A program made the translations under genes and the position numbers. From Phoronis australis (Eukaryota; Phoronida; Phoronidae): a stretch of 64,000 nucleotides of DNA. Each line of letters starts with the position of its first letter. Position 1 is the stretch's first letter. The notes below the pieces were generated by a model. It did not search any database and had not been told where the DNA came from. It saw only the letters and a list, made by a program, of their open reading frames with translations. Positions 1 through 13,000 of the stretch are shown here, in pieces. The stretch is from NCBI GenBank assembly GCA_002633005.1, contig NMRA01000244.1, positions 114,638-178,637 of the forward strand. Direction: 5' to 3'.

Positions 1-45
1 GGGTCGAGGGGGGTGTGGGGTCGAGGGGTGTGAGAGTCGAGGAAG
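1..45. repeat. G-rich minisatellite fragment
   Basis: The window opens with imperfect copies of GGGTCGAGGGGTGT. A similar G-rich stretch with the same GGGTCGAGGG core lies near 21871-21960. It probably continues to the left of the window. Confidence 0.5.
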
Positions 46-373
46 TTGAACTATCCTTTTTTGTTCCGGCATTATTTCAAAATTTTCTGGGGTCACTGAT
101 ACTTATTAGAGAATACACGTGTTGTTGAGGATTTTTCGTGCCCGGATTTGCTTGGATGTACAACATTAAACAGTACACACCATGGATTTTTGCACATTTT
201 GAATTACCGGTGGCCACAGACTAAATGTATGACGTAAAATTTAGCTAAACCCATGTTTATTTTGTGTAATTAGCTCGAAAATTTGATTTTTTTTTCAATT
301 TTGCCAATTTTCACATTTCCCGCCATGTGACGTCATGGGTTGAACACAAGAGATCAGTGACTAGCATTGAACA

Positions 374-619
374 ATGGCGGAGACCAGGGAATTTGAAAGT
401 GACGACGATTATGAGCAAGAATTGAACGAATACTATGAAGAAACGTATGGGAATGGTGGCCAGGATGAGGAAATGGGGTTGCACGAAAGCCAGAACAAGT
501 TTAATGTGCTTCCGGCTGCGTACTTTTCTACTTTGAGCCTTATGAACTGGATCCTCCCGCGAGAGAAGCGGCCTCGCGGGCTCGGCGAGTCAACCCAGTC
601 ATCCAACAGACGATCCTGA
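374..619 (+). CDS. hypothetical acidic ORF, possibly a mobile-element exon
   Basis: This 81-codon ORF starts in a good Kozak context (acaATGgcg). Its first 45 residues are rich in Asp, Glu and Tyr, and the tail turns basic. I do not recognise the family. From about position 515 another frame reads FYFEPYELDPPAREAASRA and stays open to a stop near 619, so a frameshift or splice is possible. The ORF lies inside a pair of 21-bp inverted repeats (330-350 and 993-1013) and may belong to a small mobile element. Two overlapping minus-strand ORFs downstream look like shadows. Confidence 0.3.
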   Translation: MAETREFESDDDYEQELNEYYEETYGNGGQDEEMGLHESQNKFNVLPAAYFSTLSLMNWILPREKRPRGLGESTQSSNRRS

Positions 620-2587
620 ATTAAGAGCTGATGTTTCTGAATGATAAATATTGTCCTTTATTGAACCAGGCCTTCATCGTAACGTCTCCTGTGACTGGAG
701 TCGAAACACGAGCCCTCAAAGTGGGCAGAACACAGAGTGGACCCGGTCCGAATCGCTTGACGGTCCACGATGACGTCCTACACTCTCGTTCGGCGCACGA
801 AGCCATGCCACTTCTGCGCAACTTTGGTGTCCTTCGGAACACCGGGACGTTTTCCGCCTGGCTGCTGTTGCTGCAGCCTCCGGAAACACATCTTTTGATC
901 CCTCTTACTACGAACCTTCTCGACGCTAAATGTACTTTGCTTTCTCTTCACTCTATACACTTTGTCTCTGATCCGAACGGTATGGCGAACGACTTGGGTT
1001 CAACCCATGACGTTGTACATAATAATATTTTTTTCAATTTTTGCGTGTTTCTTTATGAGCTGTGCACTAAAGGCACTGAAATCAAGTAAGATATAATAAT
1101 AAAATTTATTTTGAGGTACTAGAGTCATGTTGTGTACACTTTAAATTGGTTGAATTTGAATTGATCCGTGTTATTTTCCAAACTCGCATCCTGCAACTTA
1201 TTAGCATTATTTGACATGATTTCATGGACTTTGCTGTATGCGGTTAATACGCAGGCTGAGCTGGTGGTGTTAAGTGAAGATGAAGATGACGGCAAACAAC
1301 ACTTCAACCTCAAGTCCATTGAAGAAGAAAAAGAAAAACCAGAAACGGAAATTACAAAAAGAGCCCACTCAGGAGGATTCATTTAAGGTTTGACATTTAT
1401 TTTTATATTCATGCGCATGTCCTCTGTCTTAGAGTATTAATGACATGTTTAATTTGTCCTTCGGCACAAGTTCGTGCACAATTAGTATAGCTTTGATGTA
1501 AGTACATTTATGACTTCAATACATGTTGGAAGAAATAATTCTCAAGTTTCAGTTAGTGAACAGTTTGAACAATTCTTGATTTACACCATCGCACTATTGG
1601 ACTTTGCGTGTTAGAAGTAGTACTTTCAATCACACTGTGGTTACAAATTGGTTTTTCATTATGTTTGGTCTTCATTTCTATTTTTTGGTCCAAAATTTTA
1701 AAAAGATAAATACATTGAGCACAACACTGACTGAACTTGTCTGGATCTCATATTTTGGATTCCATTGATGATTGTTTTGTGGAGTTATATCGTACTTGAG
1801 AATGTCTCTATATAATGCTTCAAGGTAACTTTATGTTTGCAGTTATAACTTTTCTCTAACAAGGGGTGCCAATTTTCATAACGTCTCATCAAGTTTTCCC
1901 GAAAGCTTACCGCTATATCCTTATTAGCCTGGCACAAATCAGGGACCCATCCCAAAGCCATGGGACACCTAGTAAAATTAAGTCTTGGTGACTTAGCAGA
2001 GGGATTGAAATGGTAACTGATGAGATGGCAATTGTAACCATTGGGGATACCTTTAAAATTGTCGTGGCCATGGATCTTGAGTACTGTAGCAAATGGGAGT
2101 CGGAACACCTCAGAAAGTTTAGATAATGTGTGAGGCAGGGACTGAGAAACCTTAATGCGACGCTACTTGTCTTCAAAGGTTGATATCAAGCATTTCGCGA
2201 TTTGAGGCCATGTACAGTTCTCACCTGTTTAATAAAGACCCATTCTCACCTGTTTAGTAAAGACCCATCCTCGGCTGAGTTCAAGACGATTACGGCGATG
2301 GAGGTCATATTGGAAGAGAAGGTCAAGAGAAGCAAGGATAAAAGTAATAAGTGTACACTGCGTGTTCAGGGTCAAAATCATTGCGGCCCTATCACTGGGC
2401 TGTCGGCTGACTGACTAATGGATTGGGTTGATCTCCTGTGGGAACATGTGATAACCAACTCGAGAGGTTTACACTTCAGCTTCTAGTTCCGGAATAGCTG
2501 AAAGCCTATTGTGTTTCGTCGTGATCGGATTCAAGATGGCATCGTCATTCGTCACATGTTTGTTTTCATCTCGTCCACCATCTCCAC
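620..2587. other. no recognisable gene
   Basis: The only notable object is the right arm of the inverted repeat at 993-1013. ORFs here are short, overlap on both strands and show no domain or splice structure that I recognise. Confidence 0.4.
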
Positions 2588-2639
2588 AATCATCATCATC
2601 ATCACCACCACCACCACCACCATCATCATCATCATCTCC

Positions 2640-2673
<34 letters not shown>

Positions 2674-2674
2674 T
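2588..2674. repeat. ATC/ACC trinucleotide microsatellite
   Basis: Runs of CAT/ATC triplets alternate with CAC/ACC triplets, twice over. ORFs through it read poly-Ser/poly-Pro or poly-Ile/poly-Thr. They are explained by the repeat and should not be called as genes. Confidence 0.9.
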
Positions 2675-2804
2675 CTACATTGTCATCTGTTCAGTCAATT
2701 TCACCAAGTGTGGCTGCTCCAAGCCCTTCTAATTATTCTGTGTAAAAACCAAAGGTCAGCTACAGAACGCATAAGAAATTTAGAAATAAGACAAGGAATG
2801 TCAG

Positions 2805-3220
2805 TTAAAGCATTATGGAAAGTAAGTCCGGGCAAGCCTATACGATTGTGTAAATAGACGCTTTGAATATATTCATATATTAAAAACTAATGTTCCATGT
2901 ACATACATGTACACACCTGATACAATGTCTCATAAAATTGATGCACGTTAATACCAGCCAGCTATCCGTGATTAGGAATGTTAATGCATTAATGGAACGA
3001 AAGTAGGGGAACAGTATAAGATTATGTAAATAGACCGTGTTAGTGTATTGATAATATAGTATTGTCTCATAAAATTGATACACGTTAATACCAGCCAGCC
3101 ATCTGTGATTTCGAATGTTAATGTATTAATGGAACGAAAGCAGGAGAACAGTATAAGATTATGTAAATAGACCGTCTTAGTATATTGATAATATAATAAA
3201 AAGTAATATTTCAAGTACGC
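2805..3220. repeat. tandem repeat, about 137-bp unit, nearly 3 copies
   Basis: Copies begin near 2805, 2981 and 3118 (TTAATGCATTAATGG-like). The last two are about 90% alike and share AGATTATGTAAATAGACCG. The first copy carries about 39 extra bases around 2880-2920. It lies downstream of the fibrinogen-related gene, and its short ORFs are repeat artefacts. Confidence 0.85.
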
Positions 3221-3671
3221 ATTTGAATAAGTCATTTATTAATTTAAATACACGTGACACAAGATATATTTCGGAATATGTTGAATCAAGGTACATTGAC
3301 ATGAGAAATATTTTACCTAGTGTACGAACAAGGTACATTCACATTATAAGCAAGAAAGTTTTGAGACTTCCCTTGTTTCAGTATTCGATTTTTTTTTCGT
3401 TATACGTTGATATTTTGAACACATAAAGTTGTGAACTGTCGATGGTAGAAGTGCTAGTCACATGTGTTACAGTTTCCCTGCAGAATTCTGAATAAGCCTT
3501 TTGGCGAAAACTTAGTGTATATAAGTAAATGTGCAGAAATGCACATAAAAGCAATAGATCAGCAAATGCGTCTCGCATCGCCAGTCTATTGGGGGATCTT
3601 TCAAGTGTTACAAGTTTCTTGTTCCACGTTTCTAGCCGTAAAGTCCTCAAAATCTCCGTTTATGTTGGTGT

Positions 3672-3760
3672 ACAGTGGCGGATTTAGAGGGGGCCAAAGG
3701 CGCCGTGCCCCCCCCCAACTCAGAATCGTGGATCCGCTCCTGGATCCGCTCCTGCTGTAG
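3672..3760. repeat. fragment of 'GTGGCGGATCC' interspersed repeat
   Basis: It opens with CAGTGGCGGATTTAGAGGGG, has a C-rich run in the middle, and ends with a doubled GGATCCGCTCCT. Longer relatives lie at 31899-32054 and 52635-52791. It sits just downstream of the stop codon of the fibrinogen-related gene, so it would fall in the 3' UTR. Confidence 0.65.
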
Positions 3761-3767
3761 CACTGGA

Positions 3768-4042
3768 TTATTTCTTACTGGTGAAGCCATGTGGTCGAAT
3801 TTTCATCTCCGTTTTACGTAAGGAGTAGTATGCACCCGTGAAATGAAACCAAACCAAACCTTCATACATGTGCATACTGTCGAGTGTTCCTGACAAGTAC
3901 ATTCCATTCAAGTGAGCCCTGTGACAAGGTTCACCGAACCACCATCCGCCACTGAATTGGTTGGCGCAATCTGCAATACCTCCGTCGTTATCTTGGTCCT
4001 TTGTTGAGAAGTACTTTCCGTTGCTAAAGCCGAAGGAATTCC
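3768..4042 (-). CDS. fibrinogen-related gene, exon 5 (terminal)
   Basis: The acceptor is ttgtacttttag. The exon encodes the C-terminal part of the fibrinogen domain: [15 protein letters not shown], the calcium loop [21 protein letters not shown] and TEMKIRP near the end. TAA is at 3768-3770. All residues usual for a working calcium site and the last disulfide are present. No AATAAA lies close downstream. Confidence 0.92.
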
Positions 4043-7000
4043 CTAAAAGTACAATAGAAAAACATTACCGTATGTAAGCGTATTTTGGTCCACCTGTCTG
4101 TTGGTTGAGCTGCGCCTATATCTGGAATGAGGAGGCGCATGCTCCTATGAAAAACACTTCTGTAAACTGAGGAACAAACCCTTTTAATATGGCTTTTGCC
4201 GGAAGCTCGACTCAGTTCGTAACGGAACAAGAAACGTTGACCTATATTCAAGTTAACTTTAACTAGTTTATTGAAAAGGACTTCAAACTGATGAAAAGTG
4301 AAGATCCCTACGTGTAAGATTAACAAATGTACATGGAGTCACCACTTGTGGGTATAATGAAGCTTAGGCGCCAGCGCCAATGTGCCAAACAAATTATTTT
4401 GGTTTGATTTCGTACAGTGATAGGCACATGGACCTGTCTACGTGCATATACATATAGGTCATTTTGGCGTGATTTTTACCGTTTACAACCCATTACAACC
4501 CAGAATTTTTAATTGTGTAAGGCAAGAGTCTTTGTTCATTGGGGGGATGAAACTTCTTAGCGAGATGAAACATCCAAGCCTTATGTCGGTTCGGCACATT
4601 GCTAAAAACACAGTTATGCAGTGACACTTAGACTCTCTACGAAGTACTATTCTTTAGGTTTGTAAAATAACTGAAGACCAAATGACGAAATCTGAGAGGC
4701 GGTGACCAGTAGATGATTCTTTCAGCCAAGCTTAAGGCAATAGTGAGCGTCGATTAGGTTTAAGTACATCAAGTCATGACAACGGAGGGGAGAAGGCAAA
4801 TGAGATCAGGGCCCGGTCTCCAATCTCCGTACTCAGACTCATACTCATACTCGAGATTTCATACTCAAAATCGTGCTCACTTGAGTCGTATTCAAAAAAG
4901 CGTATCTAATGTCGTATTTCGAGTAGACTCCAAACGTACTCAAATCTGACACTCATACTCGAGTTGCTATGGAACTCTTTATGATGTGAAATGCAAAATC
5001 ATGCAAAGCCGCGCTGATTCATCGCTCCCTATTGGAATAGACCACCCCAAGAACTAGGCCTACATTATCGTCTGCTGTCGCTACAACTACAAGAGTATGT
5101 CTATAACGTGGAATTCTGAGTGTTCTGTAACTGTTATTCATTTTTTTAGTTTCAATAAATATTCTTATGCCATTTCTTTGATACATTTGGCAATTATTAA
5201 GCTTTACTTCTTCATGAGTTCCTCACCCAGTCCCGAAAATGTCTTAAGAAATATGTAACAGCTTATCACATTACATTTCTGTTGATAATTTAGTCTTGAC
5301 ATAAACCCATTGCTGTGTAGGCCTACGCTGATGTCAAACTTTGATACTGTATCCATATGCTGTATCTTTGTATTTTACTGGGATGTATCAAGTGGCACGT
5401 GAGTTAAAAAGCAATACTTGTGCAGCCATTCAGAGTTCACCAGTGGCAGTGAACGGGACGAGACGTCTACTTAGAAATCGGCAAACAAAATCTGGAATTC
5501 CATTTGGGGATTGAGGAATTATAGATGACTAAGTTATGATGAGAAATGTACCTGACAAGGAAGCGAACTGTTTTTAACTTCCCTCCCCTCCTCGTCTTTT
5601 GGAAACCCTACAAAACGTAGGCCCACATACCGAAGTAAGGGCAGCACAAACTTCTCACACGACTTTTCCCACAAGTGCTTTCGAGGCTTGTTATGACTCG
5701 CCGACAAGGGATTACAATGCGCCTGTTGCCAGGAACTGTAGAGGTAGAATGGCGGCCATAACATACAGTGATACGGCGGGTTAATAAGGTAAAGGATAAG
5801 AAGATTTAAGATGAAAACTATTATCTCTGACCTGAAATTGAAGTGCTGAGATACGGTAAGAGGACTTATTTTTTTAGATTTGCTGTGTTTCTTGGTTCCC
5901 TTTCGATATTTTGTTCTCTGGCTCGTATTTATTTTCGAGTACAATTTCAAGCACACTGCCATACCAAATTTGAAATTTGAGCATAGACTCCGAATTTTTA
6001 CTCAAAATCGTACTCGAAATATAGATGAGATACACTTCAGTTCGAGTACACTCGAAAACTGAGTACGTGCTCGAAATTTCGAGTACAGATTTTTCGAGTA
6101 TGACATTGAATACACCAAAGCTGAGTCTGTACTCGAGTTGAGTATGAAGTGTGAGTTTGAGCATGATTCGAGTCTGAGTACGGAGATTGGAGACCGGGCC
6201 CTCAACAGGGGAATGGTCGACGTAAGCTGAACTGACTGTACCCGAGGAAGACGCAGGACAACGCAGTCATGCTTAAGGGGAACACGGGTCTGATGGAACC
6301 TTCCTGAGAGGACGTTTACCTGGACAGACTTCCGAATATGAAGATCATGTGTATTCAACTTTTGTTTCGTTACCTTCCCCAGATGATCTTCAATGCTGCC
6401 CTTGTCCTAGTTCGTAACCTATCGGGTTACAGACAGTATACAGTTCCTCACATTTTATCCCGTTTGTACGACGGCTACCTTCAGCAAGTGTTGCCATTTT
6501 ATAGATTCATGAAAACAGGCATTACCTACCGATAGTGTAATACAGTATCAAGTGAGAGGAGCAGTCACATGAGTGAACTTCAGTTTCACGGTAGATGGTA
6601 ACCTGGAGAAGAACGCATCAACAACCCTGCATCCTGAAGAGTGTCAATATTGGGAAACGAAAGCTGAGCTTAGAAATATGCCAAGGGTAGTGGAGACAAC
6701 ATGACGACCTGAGTGAAACAATGTCGTTGTCAGAAGTTCTGAAGAGTTCCCTGGTGACCTTTGTGAGGAAAAGTTGAATGAGAAGGTTCGTCTACATAAA
6801 AGTAAAGGGGTTCAGGGAAGACATACCATGCGAGGAGGAGATAGCGACCTTTTTTGTTTTCCATCCAAGTAGGATTCAGAAGGTCGGTGGCTAGAGGAAG
6901 TGAGTGTACAAGAAAGAGCCAACGGCGCGGGAGCGAGGAGAATGGCGAAATCTGTGGGAGGACGAATTGAGGGAAGGAAGACGAAGTCGCACATAGGAGG

Positions 7001-10000
7001 ATTGGCTCCAATGTACACCAAATGGTAAAGTTCATTGTGGTTTTTAGGACGGGAACACGCAACAGACGTGCTTTAAGTTAAGCAGCAATAAACATGCGTA
7101 TCGAGCCCTCTTACCGCTACGAGTTGGTCTCGGCTTGTTGCATACTGAGATAAGAGTGATTTTATGACTCGTTCGTTCTTCCTCGAGACCATATTCAGTG
7201 AATAAAAGTGTCTGGTCACAATCCAATAACGAAATTAAGTTCTTCTCGAGCCCATTAATCATCTCTAATTTGACGACCGATCGATTTGGAATCAATTCAT
7301 AACCGTAAGTGGTCTGACTGAAGATATGATTATGGGACGCAATGCTGGTTCTAAAAAGTTCAAAAGCGTAAACATGCAACGATTATTTGAACTTTGAAGT
7401 TTCAGACCCTGTATGATGATTTCATAATGTACATGTAACTAAACTAGCTCTTATTTTGAGAAATAATTGAGGAATATTAAAATTCAATGAAAAAAAATAT
7501 GATTTTTAGGTTTCCAGACACGTATTGCAATCAGTCGAAGATGTTGACCAGTTGACAGTACACACACGCACGCGCGCGCACACACACAAACTCACACACA
7601 CCCATACACACACTATGCGTTCCCTTCAATGGTACAACGTAATACACGTTTTGCCCATCAAATGCATTTACACGTTGGAGAAACTTTCATCCAACTTCCG
7701 TTTCTGCGGCGGATCAAAACACGATTGTTCAAAATGGGCTCAGCACAGCGTGGCCCTTGAACTGATCGCTTGTTTTACCGACGCACGAACCTGTGCCATT
7801 ATGGCATATCTTAGGGTCTTTTGGAAACACAAACACTGAAATCTTGCCCGTCTGATTGCTATTACTACCAATGATGTAACTATAGCTCATTGATTTCTGC
7901 ATCCTCAGCACCTGCAACTTGTTATAATACCCATTCGAACTCAATTTTTGAGACGACTCCGCTAGCGGCTACTGAGAGTAGAATAACAATGACTGAGACC
8001 TGACTTCCACTGATTACGTCACATATATTTAAAAAAATGCGATCATTTCTTAACTAAAAGTACACATCTTGAAGAAAGAATGCTTAAAATGTCATAAGAA
8101 AGTTATTGGCAACCGAATTCAAGCATTGGTAACCATGGTGTGAAGTGTTTAATTAATCAGGTTTTGCACCTGGAACTCTAACCTGATGTACTTTTGGACT
8201 GATATCCGTTAACTGTTAGCTGGTACTTGTTATCCTCGCCAGCTACTCTAAACTCTGTGTAATGTGCGAAAGCCGTGGTGTTTTCAAAATCCTCTAGGTC
8301 AATCCAAATTTCGAAGACAGTTGATCCGCTGGTGATGTTATGAAGTTCGTCGTTTCCTACAATGGTTAATAAAACAAATGAATTCACCAGAGTGCAATAG
8401 AACATACATGTGTACAGAGGAATGTGAAAATATTTTTAGTTTGTCTTAATTAATGTCTATAGGTAGTTTAATGGTTGCAGCCATCGATTTATATTACGTA
8501 GGCAGGCGTATCATCGACGTTCCTGGGAGGAAAAATATATGTTAGCGTTAATCGGAAGTGTACCTCTGTGCAACTAACACTCAGTGTTCAAACAAACCAA
8601 ATGCCCCATAATCCCTGTCCTTTTTAGTAAATGATTCGAGTTTTATGGTGACGCATATCACTGTGAAGTTTTAATCTGTGAGATTTCATTTTGATAACTG
8701 CTAAATAATGATGTAAACTGCCATTAAAGAAAGTCTAGTGTTAAAAACCAGTGGCATGTTTTAATATCATTTTTTCTCACCTGGCAAACAGGGAAAGAAA
8801 TAGCATTCAAAATGTGATCAAAGGACGACACCGGTAACAAGAAGATATTTGCAAGGCTCGTGCATATATAGAGTGTATGCAAACACCCCAGTAATACTTG
8901 ACGCATGCCTGTTGAAATACAATAACTTTCACATTGTGAACAGAATCTCCTCCGTATGACGACAATGTCAACAAGGTAATGTTCACAAATGCTCGTCCAT
9001 GTGAATTACGTATGTGCTAAAAAAACTCTTGGATATGATACGTGAACCATCCTTGATATAGTCATTAACAGCAAGGTTTCGATGATTTCCAGCGAACCCG
9101 GGCAGAATAAGTTTTTTCGAAAAAGTGCTTCCTTCCACCTAAACTTCAAAAAGATTGATAGACAAAAGACGTGGACGCAGTACACTACTTTTTTCAGTTT
9201 TAATGTGACGTCAAAGTACCGACAAAGTTACGGTGTGATGGAGCGTAGACGCACGCAGATGCAGTACACTACGATTTTCGTTTTCTGTTCTTAGTTAAAG
9301 TCATATGATTCATTTTGAAAACACCGTGAATGTGCATAAAAACCATTGAAACGTACTCTCTGACACTTAATTAGAACTTTTCGTATGAGATCAGTCAACT
9401 GCAGGTACTTATTTTTTCTTTAAATTTATTTTTTCTTAAAATCTGCGTGATCATAACAAACGAATGTTACCCATAATGCTGTGCGGTTTGACCTTTTGGC
9501 AAATCGAGACAGTCACCCCTTTCCGGTACTGCTTCCAAGAAGAGAAGTTCGCCTTAGCCAGGGAATTTATTCGTTTCTTGAAAATTTTGATGACGATATT
9601 GCTATCTGTATGCTCCCTTAATGAGCTGAACAGTCTAATTATTACGCTTATAATTAGATGAAACCATTACCTGGGGGAAATTACGTACTGAACTTGATAG
9701 TAATCTTTGTGCTCGAGTCGAGTAAAATCTGAAGTATACCCTACAGGTCTATCAATGTTTTGACTGAAACCGAGTGTAATGTTATTATGGTTGGACAGAC
9801 CCTGTTTGTCATTCGATGGTCTTGGGTGAATTTCTACTTAGTGGCAACTTTCAGACTTTGGACTTGAATTGCAAAATTATACGCGGATTTTCATTGTCAT
9901 AACAAAAGCATCGTCTATCACCAAGGACTCTATACTCTACTAACCAGCTAGCTAGTCCACTTGAACACAAACCAGTGGATGAGCGATGGCAGCCTCAGGC

Positions 10001-13000
10001 TGAATGCAAGCGAAGTTGGGTAGGGTTGGTGAACCGAAGCTTGTTTCGAGAAAAGTGAGATCATGCTGTCAAAATCATGCGTGGGAGTGGAAGGCAACCA
10101 TTGTGATGCTTGTTATTCGGTGGAGAAATCAGGTTCTCAAATTGCAGGACCCTGGGAGTGGTCACAGCATTATAACAGGACAATATCATGGGCGGCGCAC
10201 CATGGGGAGCTGGGGGGCTATAGCCCCCACTTTTTCCAGGGATGCGCCGCACATGGGCTATAGGCGATGCACCACAAGGGGGGCTGAGGGGGCTTTAGAT
10301 CCCACGTTTTTCCGTGCTGCGCCGTTCATGAATATACTATGAATGGGACCTCCTCATATGCAAAAGGGTACAGCCAAATGCAGATCAGTAGGAGCAACTA
10401 AAACTAATGTGGTTTGTTTTTTCCAGACCCACTTAAGTATATCTGAGGACGGTGGCATTACCAGCTGTAATTGTCACCATGGTGTACCTGTGGTAGATGC
10501 TGAGAAGTGTCCACTGCAGTAAAAGGTCTATAAGAAGCAACCTGTCACTTGTATTTTGCTTATGCCTGTGGGTATTTCTTGTGAAGACAGTTTTGGAAAT
10601 CCAGTTAAGCACCATCATTATGCATGACGTTTGGAATAACTTTATCATTTTCCTTTTAGACCTCTGCCTACATTTCCCCGCAACATATGTGCAATAGGTA
10701 CAACTGTATAAAATTGAATTGTGACAAACCTAGTAATTTTTGTTGTGTGTCAATTGAACAGTCAATAGACTTTGAGAATTACAAAAAAGAACAAATTTGC
10801 TTAGGCTGTGATTGTGCTATTTGGGGATACAGACAGGGCTGTTGGTATACTGTCAAATATTCACGTTTATGACTGTATGCGGTCTTTTTTATCCATTTAG
10901 CTAAGTAAGCTACTGCTTGGAGCCCTGTGCAAAACATGGTCCACATCTCGTCCTCGCCGGGGTGATTCAAAATGTGTTGCAACTTGGGTATCCGCTGACC
11001 TAAACAAGATAACCTTAGGGCCTTGCATGACACAAGGGCCCCTGCTTCGTCGCTTTGGATGCCTCTGGAAAGTGGTGGCGACTGCGGAGGGAGAGGGGAA
11101 GTGCGATAATTGTGACAGCGGAATTTAAGTACAATACTAACTCCCCGGGCGTCTGTTTCCTGAAAAGTGACCAAAGACAGTGATTTGGTCTTGTAATCCA
11201 TATAAATGTTTCAGACAAATATTTAAAACTCAGTTTAGCAAATGAATAAATTATTTGAAAATATACTCATAATTGTTGCTTATTGAGAAAATTTGCACAT
11301 ATTATTTCTAGGCTATTATTTATTAATGAATACATGACTGAACCTTTACTTGGCAATTATTAAGTGGAAACATTATTAAGGCCATGACTGTATGCCCGTG
11401 TCTTGGATATTTATTAAAGAATGTCACGTTCATTATTTGAGTTTCCTTCAGTGTTTGTCTGAAATTTAAGTATAAATACCAAAACAGCCATGACAATGGA
11501 TCGCCAACAATATATTCTATTAGGTATTCTGCTGTTGAAGTACACTAGGCAATGAAAGATTTTTTCTCTTATACACGACCATGAAGATTTATTTTGTGAT
11601 TCAGGACTTTGTCATAAATGAGGAATGGGCTAGAGTCTATGGTAATGATGTGCTGGCCTTCGATAAAGTTACTGGCTACAAGAACAGGTGCCTATTCCAA
11701 CGTATTTTCGCAGTTCAAGGGTTGTCACAAATCGTACCGTTTCATTTACTTTGCTCGGAGTCATCAAACAAATGATGTCATTTACTCAGGCTCAACACGT
11801 AACGTGTCTAATGAATACTTTCGTTTTGCCTAATACTTAGTACGCAGATACATGTAAGTGTGATTTCTTTATGGCACAAATAAACATAATTGATGCAGAA
11901 CACAGTGTCCTAGTCTCATTCTGAAAATCGGATGAGGAGTTAAATGTGATGCAACAGTATTATTAAAGCTGCTACAACTTGCCTTTAACGCTCGGCTTGT
12001 AGAGAATAAACCGACACTTAATGGTGATAAAACCAAAGTTATGACTATTGGTAGCAGACAGACTAGCCGTATTCTGACTGTCTTTACTGTCAACGGTACC
12101 CAGCTGGCAAGAACTGAGAAATATAAATAATTATCTGGATGGTGGATCACATCCAATATGTATGTACTTGCGCGTTAGGTTGCAAGTTTTCTCTAGTAAA
12201 AGAAACAGTTTTAAATGTGACGATTTATTACTTAAAAAGATATAATAAAGCTGAAAACAATGGTAACTGTGCGTTGAACTTGTAACATTTCCTGAAAATG
12301 GTTAAATAACAACAATATTTGATATTGTAGCTACCGAGGAATCGACGCCTGAGTTACAGACGATATAATAATTAGCAATTGAAAACTGAGACAGAAGTGT
12401 CATATAATTAACAGTTTCGTACAAGATGTTACGTTTAGTGCCTGATTGCTTGTCGAGTGTTATTTATACGGCTGCAACTGCATTACTTTAAAGTATATTC
12501 GGAAATTTAATGATCGAACCGGCGACATTGACATACCTTTTGAACTTTCCATGCCAGAGGTCACTGTTCAAGTAGTGCAGGAGGTAAATACGGAAAACAT
12601 TATTTCATGGCCGTATTGCCCTCGACAGATTCAACGCGTAATATGGAATAAATCGAAATATGCTTGAAGTCATGGACACATATATTTTAATTACGTAGTC
12701 AATTCCCACCACCATGTGGATCAACAAAAGCAGGTGATGCGGTTTGATAGACTCAAGTTACATGAACACTTTAATTACAAATCAGGTACTCTTGATGACT
12801 GTTTTTGGAGTCGCATGTAGGCAAACAGTGATAGACTATCGTTGGTTTACTGATATAAAAGTAAAATATCAGACTTTTATGCTTTACGGTAGACGGATAG
12901 GATGAAACATATTGTCGTGTCATGATGAATTGACTGCAGTCCATATCTACGTCAAGTTACTGTGGAAAACTAAGTTTAAGAGTCACTGCATGAGAACGTC

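Noticed and set aside
2509-2745. Ser/Pro-rich ORF of 78 codons
   Set aside because: It is produced by the ATC/ACC microsatellite; the other frames are equally open.
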